A DNA stretch of 64,000 nucleotides from CAZAPO01 sp044841755. Lineage in GTDB: Bacteria; Bacteroidota; Bacteroidia; Flavobacteriales; Flavobacteriaceae. Shown here piece after piece: positions 49,814 to 57,660 of the stretch (positions are counted from its first letter, which is position 1; each line of letters starts with the position of its first letter). A program made the position numbers and the translations under genes. The stretch covers positions 310,001 through 374,000 of the forward strand of contig JAXOFM010000004.1 in NCBI GenBank assembly GCA_044841755.1, given 5' to 3'. The notes beneath the pieces were generated by a model that was not told the origin of the DNA, did not search any database, and was given only the letters and a program-made list of their open reading frames with translations.

Positions 49814-49847
49814 AAGCATGGTTTCAATATTGGAATCATGCTTTTTT
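49814..49847 (+). terminator. Terminator after the repeat lipoprotein
   Basis: AAGCATGGTTTC and GGAATCATGCTT form a 12-base stem with wobble pairs around AATATT, followed by six T. Confidence 0.75.
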
Positions 49848-49925
49848 AGTAGAAATGATACTTTATTGAGTTCTGCTGAATAGATTTTATTATATTGAAC
49901 TATATTTATTAATCGACTCTACCTC

Positions 49926-51176
49926 ATGAAGAAAAATTACAATTGGATAGTCTTTATTTTACTTTTAATTACTTTTAATTACTCTTATTCACAAGATGAT
50001 AATAAGCCTTGGATTTTTGGGTTAGAGTTTAATGCTATTGATTTTTATCCTGTGGGAGAAGATTTGCCTCAAGGACCTTATTTCGATGAGTTCTTCAACT
50101 TAACTGATCATTGGAATATTGGACTACCAAAGTTTACAGCATATAAGTATTTTTCAGAAAGACTTTCTCTAAGTGGATCAGTATCGTTTAATCAAATAAA
50201 GAAGCTAAAAGAGTTAGGGACACCAACAGGAGAACGACCAGATAATTTGAGGTATTTAGGACTTGATGGGATGTTCAATTATTATTTTACATCTACAAAA
50301 CTTAAACCATTCATTGCTATTGGTGGAGGATATACTTGGGTTGAAGAAGGACATTTTGATTCTTCAAAAATTCAAGGAAACAAATTGATTGGTGCTGGAA
50401 CTCTTAATGGAGCTGTAGGAGCTAAATATTGGTTTGATGATAGCTTTGGATTAAATCTTCAGACTACATATAAACATTCATTCCAAGATTATTTATCTAA
50501 GCATTGGCAGCATAGTTTAGGTGTAATATTCCATTTAAAAGTTAAAGAAGATGAAGTTGAGGAAGAGGAAAAAGATAGAGATGGAGATGGAGTTTTAGAT
50601 GAATTTGATGTGTGTCCAGATATACCAGGATTAGAAACACTTGCAGGATGTCCAGATACTGATAATGATGGTATAGCAGATAAGGATGACTTATGTCCAG
50701 AAATACCAGGTCTTGAGAAATATAGTGGTTGTCCTGATACAGATGGAGATGGATATGCTGATAATGTAGATGATTGTCCAGATGAAAAGGGAACACTACA
50801 AGGTTGTCCAGAAGAAGAGGAAGTTGTCTATTGCTTTGAAGATCTTGAAGATATTCCTGCATATTTTGCTTCATTAAAGCGCGACGGGAAAATAGAAGTA
50901 CAAGGCCTACGATTTAAGGTGCAAGTTGGTGCTTATCGTAAATCGCCTACTTTGAAGTATTTTGACTTCCTTAAAGATGTGGGAGAAGTTGAGCAAGTTA
51001 TGGAAGATGAACTCGTTAAATTTAGATTAGGAGATTATAAAACTCTTAATGAAACTGAAGTAATACGTTTAAGTGTTTTTGATCAAGGAATTCGAGACGT
51101 ATTTGTGATTGCATTTTTTGATGGCGTTCGAATCACCATGAGGGAAGCTATAGAAATTCTCTGTGGTAAGGAATAA
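49926..51176 (+). CDS. OmpA-like barrel protein with TSP3 repeats and a SPOR-like C-terminus
   Basis: 416 residues in three parts. After a signal peptide (FNYSYSQ) an eight-strand-type barrel occupies about 25-205 (GLEFNAIDFYPVG, GLDGMFNYYFTSTKLKPFIAIGGGYTWVE, FGLNLQTTYKHSF). Three calcium-binding thrombospondin type 3 repeats follow at about 216-300 (DRDGDGVLDEFDVCPD, DTDNDGIADKDDLCPE, DTDGDGYADNVDDCPD). The usual OmpA peptidoglycan domain is missing; instead residues 320-410 read FKVQVGAYRKSPTLKYFDFL and VKFRLGDYKTL, a SPOR-like domain that could bind denuded glycan. Followed after 6 bases by a TlpA gene. Confidence 0.8.
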   Translation: MKKNYNWIVFILLLITFNYSYSQDDNKPWIFGLEFNAIDFYPVGEDLPQGPYFDEFFNLTDHWNIGLPKFTAYKYFSERLSLSGSVSFNQIKKLKELGTPTGERPDNLRYLGLDGMFNYYFTSTKLKPFIAIGGGYTWVEEGHFDSSKIQGNKLIGAGTLNGAVGAKYWFDDSFGLNLQTTYKHSFQDYLSKHWQHSLGVIFHLKVKEDEVEEEEKDRDGDGVLDEFDVCPDIPGLETLAGCPDTDNDGIADKDDLCPEIPGLEKYSGCPDTDGDGYADNVDDCPDEKGTLQGCPEEEEVVYCFEDLEDIPAYFASLKRDGKIEVQGLRFKVQVGAYRKSPTLKYFDFLKDVGEVEQVMEDELVKFRLGDYKTLNETEVIRLSVFDQGIRDVFVIAFFDGVRITMREAIEILCGKE

Positions 51177-51182
51177 TACTAC

Positions 51183-51743
51183 ATGAAACTTAGAAAGCCC
51201 AAAGCGAGCAATATTATCTTTTTCGTAGTTATTGCTCTATTGATTATTCCACAAACCAGAAAGCCTATTCAAGTTGCATTAAATAAGGTTATTGCTGTAT
51301 TTGGTCCTTTAATAATTGATGAAGGAAAGCGAAGTGTTTTTGAATATTCGAGTTGGAGATTGGAAGGTCTAAATGGCGAGCAAATTAACTTTAAGGATCT
51401 TGAAGGAGAGGTGGTTTTATTAAATTTTTGGGCAACATGGTGTCCACCATGTATAGCTGAATTACCTCATATCCAAGAATTATCTAAAGAGTATGGAAAT
51501 AGAATTAAAATAGTTCTAGTTTCTGGAGAAAGTTTAAATAAGGTTTCTTCATATTTTGATAAGAAAGGGTATGACCTAAATAGTTATCATCCTTTAGAGA
51601 GTTATCCTAAAGGTTTAAATATTTCATCAATACCAAGAACATTTTTGATAGATGAACAAGGAAAAATTGTTATTGATAAGACTGGAGCAGCTAATTGGAA
51701 TAGTAATAAGGTTAGAAAATTAATTGATGACCTACTTAAATAA
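51183..51743 (+). CDS. TlpA-family thioredoxin-like protein
   Basis: 186 residues. A non-cleaved N-terminal anchor helix (IIFFVVIALLIIPQ) puts the domain in the periplasm. The thioredoxin domain is classical: VVLLNFWATWCPPCIAELPHIQELSKEY with the CPPC redox pair near residue 86-89, and the cis-Pro loop SSIPRTFLIDEQGKIV near 148-163. Likely a thiol-disulfide reductase for exported proteins. Probably cotranscribed with the OmpA/SPOR gene. Its stop overlaps the convergent lycopene cyclase gene by 8 bases. Confidence 0.92.
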   Translation: MKLRKPKASNIIFFVVIALLIIPQTRKPIQVALNKVIAVFGPLIIDEGKRSVFEYSSWRLEGLNGEQINFKDLEGEVVLLNFWATWCPPCIAELPHIQELSKEYGNRIKIVLVSGESLNKVSSYFDKKGYDLNSYHPLESYPKGLNISSIPRTFLIDEQGKIVIDKTGAANWNSNKVRKLIDDLLK

Positions 51744-52440
51744 TCTCCAAACCCTTAATATCCGGTGATTCAATTTTTTTCATAATTGATAGCGGAATTA
51801 ATATCAAACTAAAGGCATATACAGCATCTTCTATTGGGATAGTGAAAATGCGCATTCCTAAGTTTTCAGAGTTATTGTACCATACTACTTCATTTTCAAT
51901 AAAACTACCTGTTAAAATTCCGTTTACAAGAAGGAATGGAATAAATATTACCAAATAGGTTAAGAAGTACTGCTGAAGTAACTTTTTGTTTGATAATAAA
52001 ACTAAAGTCAATATTATTCCAGCCACAGCAAAGTTGATGAAAGTGTAGTTTTTATCAATGTTAAAAACTGCAACTATGAGAAAAAATATAATTAAAGCAA
52101 TTGCAACATAACGTGTGATATTCTTGTTTAGACCAAGGTTAGGATAACAAACTATAAGTGAATAATGAGTAAAGATACACGCATATGGTATACACAAAAA
52201 AAAGAGCCACTCTTCAATAGGAAGGTTAATTATGTTTATTCCCAATAAATACGTTTCGTTAAATCCCCAAACTCCATTTTTTGTGAATAAGACATCCCAA
52301 ACAATAAAAATAGTTGCAGAAATTAATATTGCGATTAAACTAGATTTCCAGTGTTTATAAAATTTTAATTTAGGGTGAAAACTAAAAGCAAATGGAATTG
52401 CAATTGAGCCAATATTTAGCAGTAGATACAAATAGTTCAC
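51736..52440 (-). CDS. crtY: Lycopene beta-cyclase, CrtYcd/CarR-type fused form (GTG start)
   Basis: Closes the beta-ionone rings of lycopene to give beta-carotene in the inner membrane. 234 residues, seven hydrophobic helices. The lycopene cyclase domain appears twice: NLPIEEWLFFLCIPYA near residues 73-88 and FTIPIEDAVYAFSL near 200-213, the PIE(E/D) repeats of the CrtYcd family, here joined in one chain rather than as separate subunits. The start is GTG at 52440, directly next to the crtZ stop (no gap), so it is translationally coupled. Last gene of the carotenoid operon. Confidence 0.9.
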   Translation of the reverse strand: MNYLYLLLNIGSIAIPFAFSFHPKLKFYKHWKSSLIAILISATIFIVWDVLFTKNGVWGFNETYLLGINIINLPIEEWLFFLCIPYACIFTHYSLIVCYPNLGLNKNITRYVAIALIIFFLIVAVFNIDKNYTFINFAVAGIILTLVLLSNKKLLQQYFLTYLVIFIPFLLVNGILTGSFIENEVVWYNNSENLGMRIFTIPIEDAVYAFSLILIPLSIMKKIESPDIKGLEII

Positions 52441-52896
52441 TTAAGTTTTGATCTTAAAGTATTTAAAAGGTACGATAAGCATTCCAAAGTTTTCTCCTTT
52501 GTCTTTACCAACATGCTTATGGTGTATTTTGTGAGCTCTTCTTACTCCTTTTGCATACCAATTATTTGCGTTCCTAAAAAGTTTAAATCTTTGATGAATA
52601 AAAATATCATGAACAATAAAATAGGCTACTCCGTAAGAAAAAATACCTAAACCAATTGGTAATCCAAACAAAAAACCTTCATAACTCCATAAATATAAAC
52701 AGCTAATGCTTACAACTGCATAAAATATAAAGAAAAAGTCATTGCGCTCAAACCAACTATCATGATCCTTCTTATGATGATCTTTATGTAAGGACCATAA
52801 AAAACCGTGCATTATATATTTATGAGTAAACCAAGCCATAAATTCCATAATGAAGAATGTACTTAAAAAAACGCCGATCCATAAAAATATGTTCAT
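52441..52896 (-). CDS. crtZ: Beta-carotene hydroxylase CrtZ
   Basis: Adds the 3- and 3'-hydroxyl groups to beta-carotene to give zeaxanthin. 151 residues, four membrane helices, with the di-iron His motifs of the CrtZ family: HKYIMH (residues 19-24), HKDHHKKDH near 31-39, HDIFIH near 93, and HKIHHKH near 119. The size matches bacterial CrtZ. Between crtY and crtB with gaps of 0 and 5 bases, so part of the same transcript. Confidence 0.93.
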   Translation of the reverse strand: MNIFLWIGVFLSTFFIMEFMAWFTHKYIMHGFLWSLHKDHHKKDHDSWFERNDFFFIFYAVVSISCLYLWSYEGFLFGLPIGLGIFSYGVAYFIVHDIFIHQRFKLFRNANNWYAKGVRRAHKIHHKHVGKDKGENFGMLIVPFKYFKIKT

Positions 52897-52901
52897 AACG
52901 G

Positions 52902-53741
52902 TTACAATAAATTTAATTGATACTTAACATAGCTTCTAGTTAGGAGCTCAACTTTTTTATAATTAGGAACTCGTATTCTAGAATTTTTAATTTCTAAGGC
53001 AGGTGTTCTTTTCAGTTTCTTTAATAATTGTCTGTAGTATCTGTAAGCCATAAAAACACCAAACTTAGCTTCAATAGGTAAACGTTTAATTCCCTTTAAA
53101 CCTTCGGCAAAATCTTCTTCGATATCGTTTATAATTTGTTGCTTTGATGTCTCATCTAAGTTGTTCAAATCGGTATCGGGGAAATAAGTCCTATTAAGCT
53201 CGTCATGGTCAGCTTTTAAATCTCTTAAGAAATTTACCTTTTGAAAAGCTGAACCTAAGGCCATAGCCATTTGCATTAACTCGTAATACTTTTTTTCATC
53301 CCCATTAACAAAAACCTTTAAGCACATTAACCCAACAACATCTGCAGAACCGTAAATGTAAGCGATATATTCCTCTCTTGTTCTATATTTATTTTTATAT
53401 AAGTCCATCCGCATAGAGTTCATAAAAGCCTCAACAAGTGATCTGTCAATATCAAATTTGTGAAAGGTTTCTTGAAAAGAATTCAAAACTGGATTGAGAC
53501 TTATTTTATGCTCCAAAGCATGATTAAGATCTTCTTCAAACTTTTTAAAGAGTTCTTCTTTTTTGTAATCATGGAAGGAATCCACTATTTCGTCAGCTAA
53601 TCGAACAAATCCATAAATATTGTAAATGTGCTGTCTAATTTTAACAGACAACATTTTGGTAGCCAAAGAAAACGAAGTACTGTATGTTTTGGTTACAAGT
53701 TTACTGGTTTTGTATGACGTTATATCAAATAGCTCTTTCAT
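52902..53741 (-). CDS. crtB: Phytoene synthase
   Basis: Condenses two geranylgeranyl diphosphates into phytoene, the first carotenoid-specific step. 279 residues of the squalene/phytoene synthase fold. Both aspartate-rich motifs are present: LADEIVDSFHDY near 47-58 and NFLRDLKADHDELNRTYFP near 164-182. FSLATKML...IYNIYGFVRLADEIVD is the standard opening. No geranylgeranyl diphosphate synthase (crtE) is in the window, so its substrate must come from a gene elsewhere. Second gene of the operon, 48 bases after crtI. Confidence 0.96.
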   Translation of the reverse strand: MKELFDITSYKTSKLVTKTYSTSFSLATKMLSVKIRQHIYNIYGFVRLADEIVDSFHDYKKEELFKKFEEDLNHALEHKISLNPVLNSFQETFHKFDIDRSLVEAFMNSMRMDLYKNKYRTREEYIAYIYGSADVVGLMCLKVFVNGDEKKYYELMQMAMALGSAFQKVNFLRDLKADHDELNRTYFPDTDLNNLDETSKQQIINDIEEDFAEGLKGIKRLPIEAKFGVFMAYRYYRQLLKKLKRTPALEIKNSRIRVPNYKKVELLTRSYVKYQLNLL

Positions 53742-53789
53742 TATTTTATGTAATATAGTTCTTTTTTTTTATTTTCTAAGTCACTAAAA

Positions 53790-55244
53790 TTATTCTGCAA
53801 TTAATCCAGCCGCCAATTTTCCTGATATCAACGCTGGCGGTACACCAGGTCCTGGAACCGTTAGTTGTCCTGTAAAGAAGAGGTTTTCTACTTTTTTACT
53901 TTTTAATTTTGGTCTTAAAAAGGCTGTTTGTAATAGGGTGTTGGCAAGTCCGTATGCATTTCCTTTATACGAGTTATAATCTTTCACAAAATCGTTAATA
54001 CAAAACGATTCTCTGAAAATGATATGATCAGAAATATTTTGATTGGTTAAGTATTCAAATCGATCAATTATTTTCTGAAAATAGGTTTCCCGAATAGCAG
54101 GCGTATCTTCAATTCCAGGAGCCAACGGAATTAAAAAAGTACCAGCCTCTTTACCTTCAGGGGCAAAATAATTATCTGTTATACTCGGAAAACTCGCATA
54201 GAAAAGTGGTTTTTCTGGCCAACTAGGGTTATCATATATAGCATTTGCATGTGCATCAAAGTCAGTATCAAAGAATAATGTATGATGATTTACATTGTCG
54301 AGTTTTTTACTAAATGCAACGTAAAAAAGTAGAGCAGAAGGAGCAAAAGTTTTTTTACTCCAATAATTTTCAGAATATTGTCTAAATTCTTTTTCAAGCA
54401 ATGTTTCCGTGTGATAATAATCTGCTCCACTTAAAACTGCATCACACTTGTGTGTGATTCCATTCGCTGCAATTCCTGTTGCCTTTCCTTTTTCAATTAT
54501 TATTTTCTCAACATTTTCATTAGTCTTAATTTTTACACCAAGATCAATCGCTAATTTTTCCATAGCACTTACAACTTCATACATACCTTTTTTTGGATGA
54601 AAAGTCCCTAGACCAAAATCGGCATAATTCATAAAACTGTAAAATGATGGGGTATTAGAAGGTTTAGCACCAAGAAAGAGTACGGGAAATTCGAGGATTT
54701 GTGCTAAACGATTATTTTTAAATTTTTTTCGTACATCTTTCTTGATTGTGCTAAAAAATTGATCAAGTCTAGAAATGGTTTTTGAATTTATTAACTCAGT
54801 AATTGACATACCTGGTTTATAGACAAGATCCGTTATTGCTACATTATAGTTGTCCCGAGCTTTATTAATGAATTTTACAAGCTGTTTTGAGCTTCCTTCT
54901 TCTATTTGTTCAAAAACATTACAGATTTTATCTAGACTGTCTTCTATTGTAATTACTTGATTTCTATCAAAGTAAACACTGTAAGCTGGACTTAACTTTT
55001 CTAATTTGTAATAGTCTGAAGAATTTTTACCAAAGTCATTGAAAAAACGCTCAAAAACATCGGGCATCCAATACCAAGTTGGACCCATATCGAAAGTAAA
55101 TCCCTCTCTTTTTAATTGTCTGGCTCGACCACCCAAGCGGTTGCTTTTTTCAAAAATGGTAACCTCATAACCTTGATCAGCTAAGTAGCAAGAAGCAGCA
55201 AGCGAAGAAAACCCAGAACCAATTATGTGTATCGAACGACTCAT
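53790..55244 (-). CDS. crtI: Phytoene desaturase
   Basis: Introduces four double bonds to turn phytoene into lycopene. 484 residues, an FAD-dependent flavoprotein: dinucleotide fold IHIIGSGFSSLAASCYLADQGYEVTIFEKSNRLGGRARQ at the N-terminus and FDMGPTWYWMPDVFE behind it, and a C-terminal FAD contact in LFFTGQLTVPGPGVPPALISGKLAAGLI. First structural gene of the carotenoid operon. A minus-strand TATATTTG box lies 8 bases before the ATG. The 53-base gap to the MerR gene upstream holds TAAACAAAAT, which recurs before the MerR gene. Confidence 0.96.
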   Translation of the reverse strand: MSRSIHIIGSGFSSLAASCYLADQGYEVTIFEKSNRLGGRARQLKREGFTFDMGPTWYWMPDVFERFFNDFGKNSSDYYKLEKLSPAYSVYFDRNQVITIEDSLDKICNVFEQIEEGSSKQLVKFINKARDNYNVAITDLVYKPGMSITELINSKTISRLDQFFSTIKKDVRKKFKNNRLAQILEFPVLFLGAKPSNTPSFYSFMNYADFGLGTFHPKKGMYEVVSAMEKLAIDLGVKIKTNENVEKIIIEKGKATGIAANGITHKCDAVLSGADYYHTETLLEKEFRQYSENYWSKKTFAPSALLFYVAFSKKLDNVNHHTLFFDTDFDAHANAIYDNPSWPEKPLFYASFPSITDNYFAPEGKEAGTFLIPLAPGIEDTPAIRETYFQKIIDRFEYLTNQNISDHIIFRESFCINDFVKDYNSYKGNAYGLANTLLQTAFLRPKLKSKKVENLFFTGQLTVPGPGVPPALISGKLAAGLIAE

Positions 55245-55252
55245 GTGTTTAA

Positions 55253-55260
55253 CAAATATA
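55253..55260 (-). promoter_or_regulatory. -7 box (TATATTTG) of the carotenoid operon
   Basis: Minus-strand TAnnTTTG match in the merR-crtI gap, eight bases before the crtI ATG. A TAAACAAAAT sequence (55270-55279, plus-strand reading) lies just upstream, where a regulator could act. Confidence 0.5.
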
Positions 55261-55297
55261 AATAAAAGCTAAACAAAATAAAGTGTTTTGTAAAATT

Positions 55298-56197
55298 TTA
55301 TATTTCTTTAACAAATTTCTCTATAGAGTCGAAAACTTTTATTTTATTCTTAGCTGGATTATTTGAAATATCTTTAGCGCGGTAACCCATTATAAACATT
55401 TTATTATCTGTATCTTTTAAAATGTTTTCATAAAATATTTGAAGGTAAGTATCTAAATTTTCTATTTCTGGTTTTACTGTAAAATAACTTCCAAAGACAA
55501 TTTTATCATAATGTTTTGTAATGCTGACTAAACTATTTATTGGCACGCTCTGGCCAAGAAAAATTGATTGATATCCAGCACATACTATCTCATAATTAAC
55601 AAATAATAAACCTATATCATGTATCTCATGCATAGGAAGAAAAAGGACATATACCTTATCTCTTCTTGCTGGTTCAAGGGTCTGAACTTTTTCTATATTA
55701 ATAAGTACTTTTTGTTTTATTAAAGTCGTGATAAAATGCTCATGTGCAGGATTTATAGTGTCTGTTTGCCACAGTATACCAATCTCATTAAGCAGAGGGA
55801 TGAAAATCTCATAGAAAATTTCTTTAAACGTATTTTCCTGAAGCAAATTATTGTAAGTAGAGTAAAATAGTGTTTGATCAAAGTTTAACATAGACATCTT
55901 AAAAGCATTTAGGGCATGATGCTTTTGAGATCCTTTTGAAGCAATCTCTCTAACTAAAACTGGGATATCATTCGGTTTTAAATCTGCTATCTTAGATATT
56001 TTCAACCCGTTAGTATTCAAAAAAACAACATTTAGCAACTTTTGAAGACTCGCAAGACTATAATTTCTAATGTTTGTGTCTGATCGATTTGGCTCTAGTA
56101 GATTATATCTTTTTTCCCAAATTCTTATAGTGTGGGCCTTGATTCCTGTTAGGTTTTCGAGGTCTTTAATACTAAAATTGGTTTTAATATTGTTCAT
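55298..56197 (-). CDS. CarH/LitR-type B12-binding MerR regulator of carotenoid synthesis
   Basis: About 299 residues from ATG 56197; a longer frame from 56221 would run into the promoter. Residues 8-76 are a MerR-type winged helix (FSIKDLENLTGIKAHTIRIWEKRYNLLEPNRS). The middle helical domain carries W143-x9-E153-H154, the light-sensing motif of CarH. The C-terminal Rossmann domain has E191-x-H193-x2-G196 (EIHDIG), the cobalamin-binding (D/E)xHxxG motif. In CarH, adenosylcobalamin-bound repressor leaves DNA on illumination. Adjacent crtI-crtB-crtZ-crtY in the same direction supports light/B12 control of carotenoids. Confidence 0.88.
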   Translation of the reverse strand: MNNIKTNFSIKDLENLTGIKAHTIRIWEKRYNLLEPNRSDTNIRNYSLASLQKLLNVVFLNTNGLKISKIADLKPNDIPVLVREIASKGSQKHHALNAFKMSMLNFDQTLFYSTYNNLLQENTFKEIFYEIFIPLLNEIGILWQTDTINPAHEHFITTLIKQKVLINIEKVQTLEPARRDKVYVLFLPMHEIHDIGLLFVNYEIVCAGYQSIFLGQSVPINSLVSITKHYDKIVFGSYFTVKPEIENLDTYLQIFYENILKDTDNKMFIMGYRAKDISNNPAKNKIKVFDSIEKFVKEI

Positions 56198-56218
56198 TGT
56201 AATGGTATATACATTAAA

Positions 56219-56226
56219 CAAAATTA
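56219..56226 (-). promoter_or_regulatory. -7 box (TAATTTTG) of the MerR gene
   Basis: Minus-strand TAnnTTTG match 21 bases before the ATG at 56197. It lies within TAAACAAAATTA (plus-strand reading, 56215-56226), of which ten bases recur before crtI. Confidence 0.45.
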
Positions 56227-56276
56227 CAAATAATTAATGAATAGATTTAAAATAAGATGCTAAAATTAACTTAAAG

Positions 56277-56361
56277 TGCGCACGAGAAGACTCGAACTTC
56301 CACGACCTATATGGTCACTAGGCCCTCAACCTAGCGCGTCTACCAATTCCGCCACGTGCGC
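56277..56361 (-). tRNA. tRNA-Leu (anticodon GAG)
   Basis: Reads CUN leucine codons (cognate CUC/CUU). A class II tRNA with 7-base acceptor GCGCACG / CGTGCGC, discriminator A, D arm GGCGGAATTGGTAGACGC, anticodon stem CTAGG/CCTAG with loop TTGAGGG, a long variable arm, and T arm GTTCGAGTC. The CCA end is not encoded. A minus-strand TATTTTTG box at 56382-56375, 13 bases upstream, gives it a promoter of its own. Confidence 0.96.
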
Positions 56362-56374
56362 AAAATGAAGTGTT

Positions 56375-56382
56375 CAAAAATA
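56375..56382 (-). promoter_or_regulatory. -7 box (TATTTTTG) of tRNA-Leu
   Basis: Minus-strand TAnnTTTG match just behind the tRNA-Lys terminator, overlapping the end of its T-run. Confidence 0.6.
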
Positions 56383-56414
56383 AAAAAAGTTAAGCAACAG
56401 GCTTAACTTTTTTT
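56382..56414. terminator. Perfect hairpin between the two tRNA genes
   Basis: Seven A plus GTTAAGC on one side and GCTTAAC plus seven T on the other, a 14-base perfect stem around AACAG. It terminates tRNA-Lys on the minus strand and would work in both directions. Confidence 0.92.
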
Positions 56415-56415
56415 G

Positions 56416-56488
56416 TGACCGGTCTGGGGCTCGAACCCAGGACCCTCTCCTTAAAAGGGAGATGCTCTACCAACTGAGCTAACCGGTC
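56416..56488 (-). tRNA. tRNA-Lys (anticodon UUU)
   Basis: 73 bases. Acceptor GACCGGT / ACCGGTC with discriminator A, D arm TAGCTCAGTTGGTAGAGCA, anticodon stem TCTCC/GGAGA with loop CTTTTAA, T arm GGTTCGAGCC. CCA is not encoded. Reads AAA and AAG. Own promoter upstream, own terminator downstream. Confidence 0.97.
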
Positions 56489-56512
56489 CCTTAGATTTCT
56501 CTAATGAGGGTG

Positions 56513-56542
56513 CAAATATAAAATGTTTAATTTATAATACAA
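56513..56542 (-). promoter_or_regulatory. tRNA-Lys promoter
   Basis: On the minus strand: TTG (56542-56540), 19-base spacer, TATATTTG (56520-56513), 24 bases before the tRNA. Confidence 0.7.
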
Positions 56543-56619
56543 TACTTTTTATGCATATTTTTTTGTTTTTTTGTGATGCAAAATCACTATTGATTTACTA
56601 TCAAATTTAAACCTGAATA

Positions 56620-57141
56620 ATGGTTATAGTTTTAATGGGTTATATGGCTTCTGGAAAGTCAACTATTGGAAATTTTTTGGCTAAAAAGCTTGATTTTGAA
56701 TTCTTAGATCTTGATGATTATATTGAAATTCAAGAAGGATTAACTGTAAAGCAAATATTTTCTGACAAGGGAGAGATTTATTTTAGAAAATTAGAAACCA
56801 GATACCTTATTAAGTTACTTGAAACAGAAGAAAACATTGTGCTTGCCTTAGGAGGAGGTACTCCTTGTTATGGTAATAATTTAGAGAGCATCTTAAAAAA
56901 TGGCAATACTATTTCTGTTTACTTAAAAGCTTCTATTAATTCAATTATTAAAAGAGTGGAAGGAGAAAAATCAAAGCGACCACTAATTGCACATTTGAAT
57001 ACAAAGGAAGATATAATTGAGTTTATTGGAAAGCATTTATTTGAGCGTTCTCAATTTTATAATCAAGCTGATTTTGTGGTAGGTACTGATAATCTTGAAA
57101 TAGATCAAATAATTGAACAAATTATACTAAAACTATACTAG
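56620..57141 (+). CDS. aroK: Shikimate kinase
   Basis: Phosphorylates shikimate on O3 in aromatic amino acid synthesis, in the cytoplasm. 173 residues. P-loop GYMASGKSTIG near residues 6-16, Asp pair and Glu in FLDLDDYIE near 31-39, shikimate contacts in FRKLETRYL near 56-64, and ALGGGTPCYG near 77-86. SKRPL is the lid region near 130. Stand-alone; its stop overlaps the convergent PRTase gene by 9 bases. Confidence 0.96.
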   Translation: MVIVLMGYMASGKSTIGNFLAKKLDFEFLDLDDYIEIQEGLTVKQIFSDKGEIYFRKLETRYLIKLLETEENIVLALGGGTPCYGNNLESILKNGNTISVYLKASINSIIKRVEGEKSKRPLIAHLNTKEDIIEFIGKHLFERSQFYNQADFVVGTDNLEIDQIIEQIILKLY

Positions 57142-57636
57142 TACGGCTTCAAAAGATTTTCCTTCTAATTTTACATCTATATGCTCATTCAAAGATGTAG
57201 ATAGCGAGATTCCTTTAAAGTCTGCTTTTACCGGATACTTCTTGTGATTTCTATTTACTAAAACCGCAGTCTTAAACTGCTTTAGCGGAACATCTAAAAA
57301 ATGCCTTACACCATATATTAAAGTCGTGCCAGAGTTAAGAACATCATCTATTAGTACAACAGATTGATTGATATATTCTTCTACTTTCAATGAAGTGTTA
57401 ACATAATTTCTTGGATTTTTTTTGTCAATGGTTACCTTACAGAGTATAGGTTCAATACTAGATATTTTTGACAAAACAGATTTAAGCTTGCGAGCCAAAA
57501 CATAGCCATTTTTGTCAATTCCAGCCAGTATGATTTGACTTTCGTCAACATTATTTTCATATATCTGATAAGCAATACGTCTTATCTTGTTTTCAATCTC
57601 TTTATGCGATAAAATAATGTTATTCTGAATAGTCAT
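57133..57636 (-). CDS. Phosphoribosyltransferase, PyrR-like
   Basis: 167 residues of the type I PRTase fold. The PRPP loop reads SVVLIDDVLNSGTTLIYGVRHF near residues 93-114; the N-terminal part has IRRIAYQIYENNVDES and LAGIDKNGYVLARKL. It resembles PyrR/Hpt proteins; the RNA-binding function of PyrR cannot be confirmed, and no pyrimidine gene lies next to it. Downstream of the S4 protein by 24 bases, so cotranscribed. Confidence 0.87.
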   Translation of the reverse strand: MTIQNNIILSHKEIENKIRRIAYQIYENNVDESQIILAGIDKNGYVLARKLKSVLSKISSIEPILCKVTIDKKNPRNYVNTSLKVEEYINQSVVLIDDVLNSGTTLIYGVRHFLDVPLKQFKTAVLVNRNHKKYPVKADFKGISLSTSLNEHIDVKLEGKSFEAVLV

Positions 57637-57660
57637 TTTAATATAATTATTGCAGTAAAA

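Noticed and set aside
56277..56488. tRNA genes as an attachment site of an integrated element
   Set aside because: No integrase, no direct repeat of a tRNA end and no foreign gene cargo next to them.
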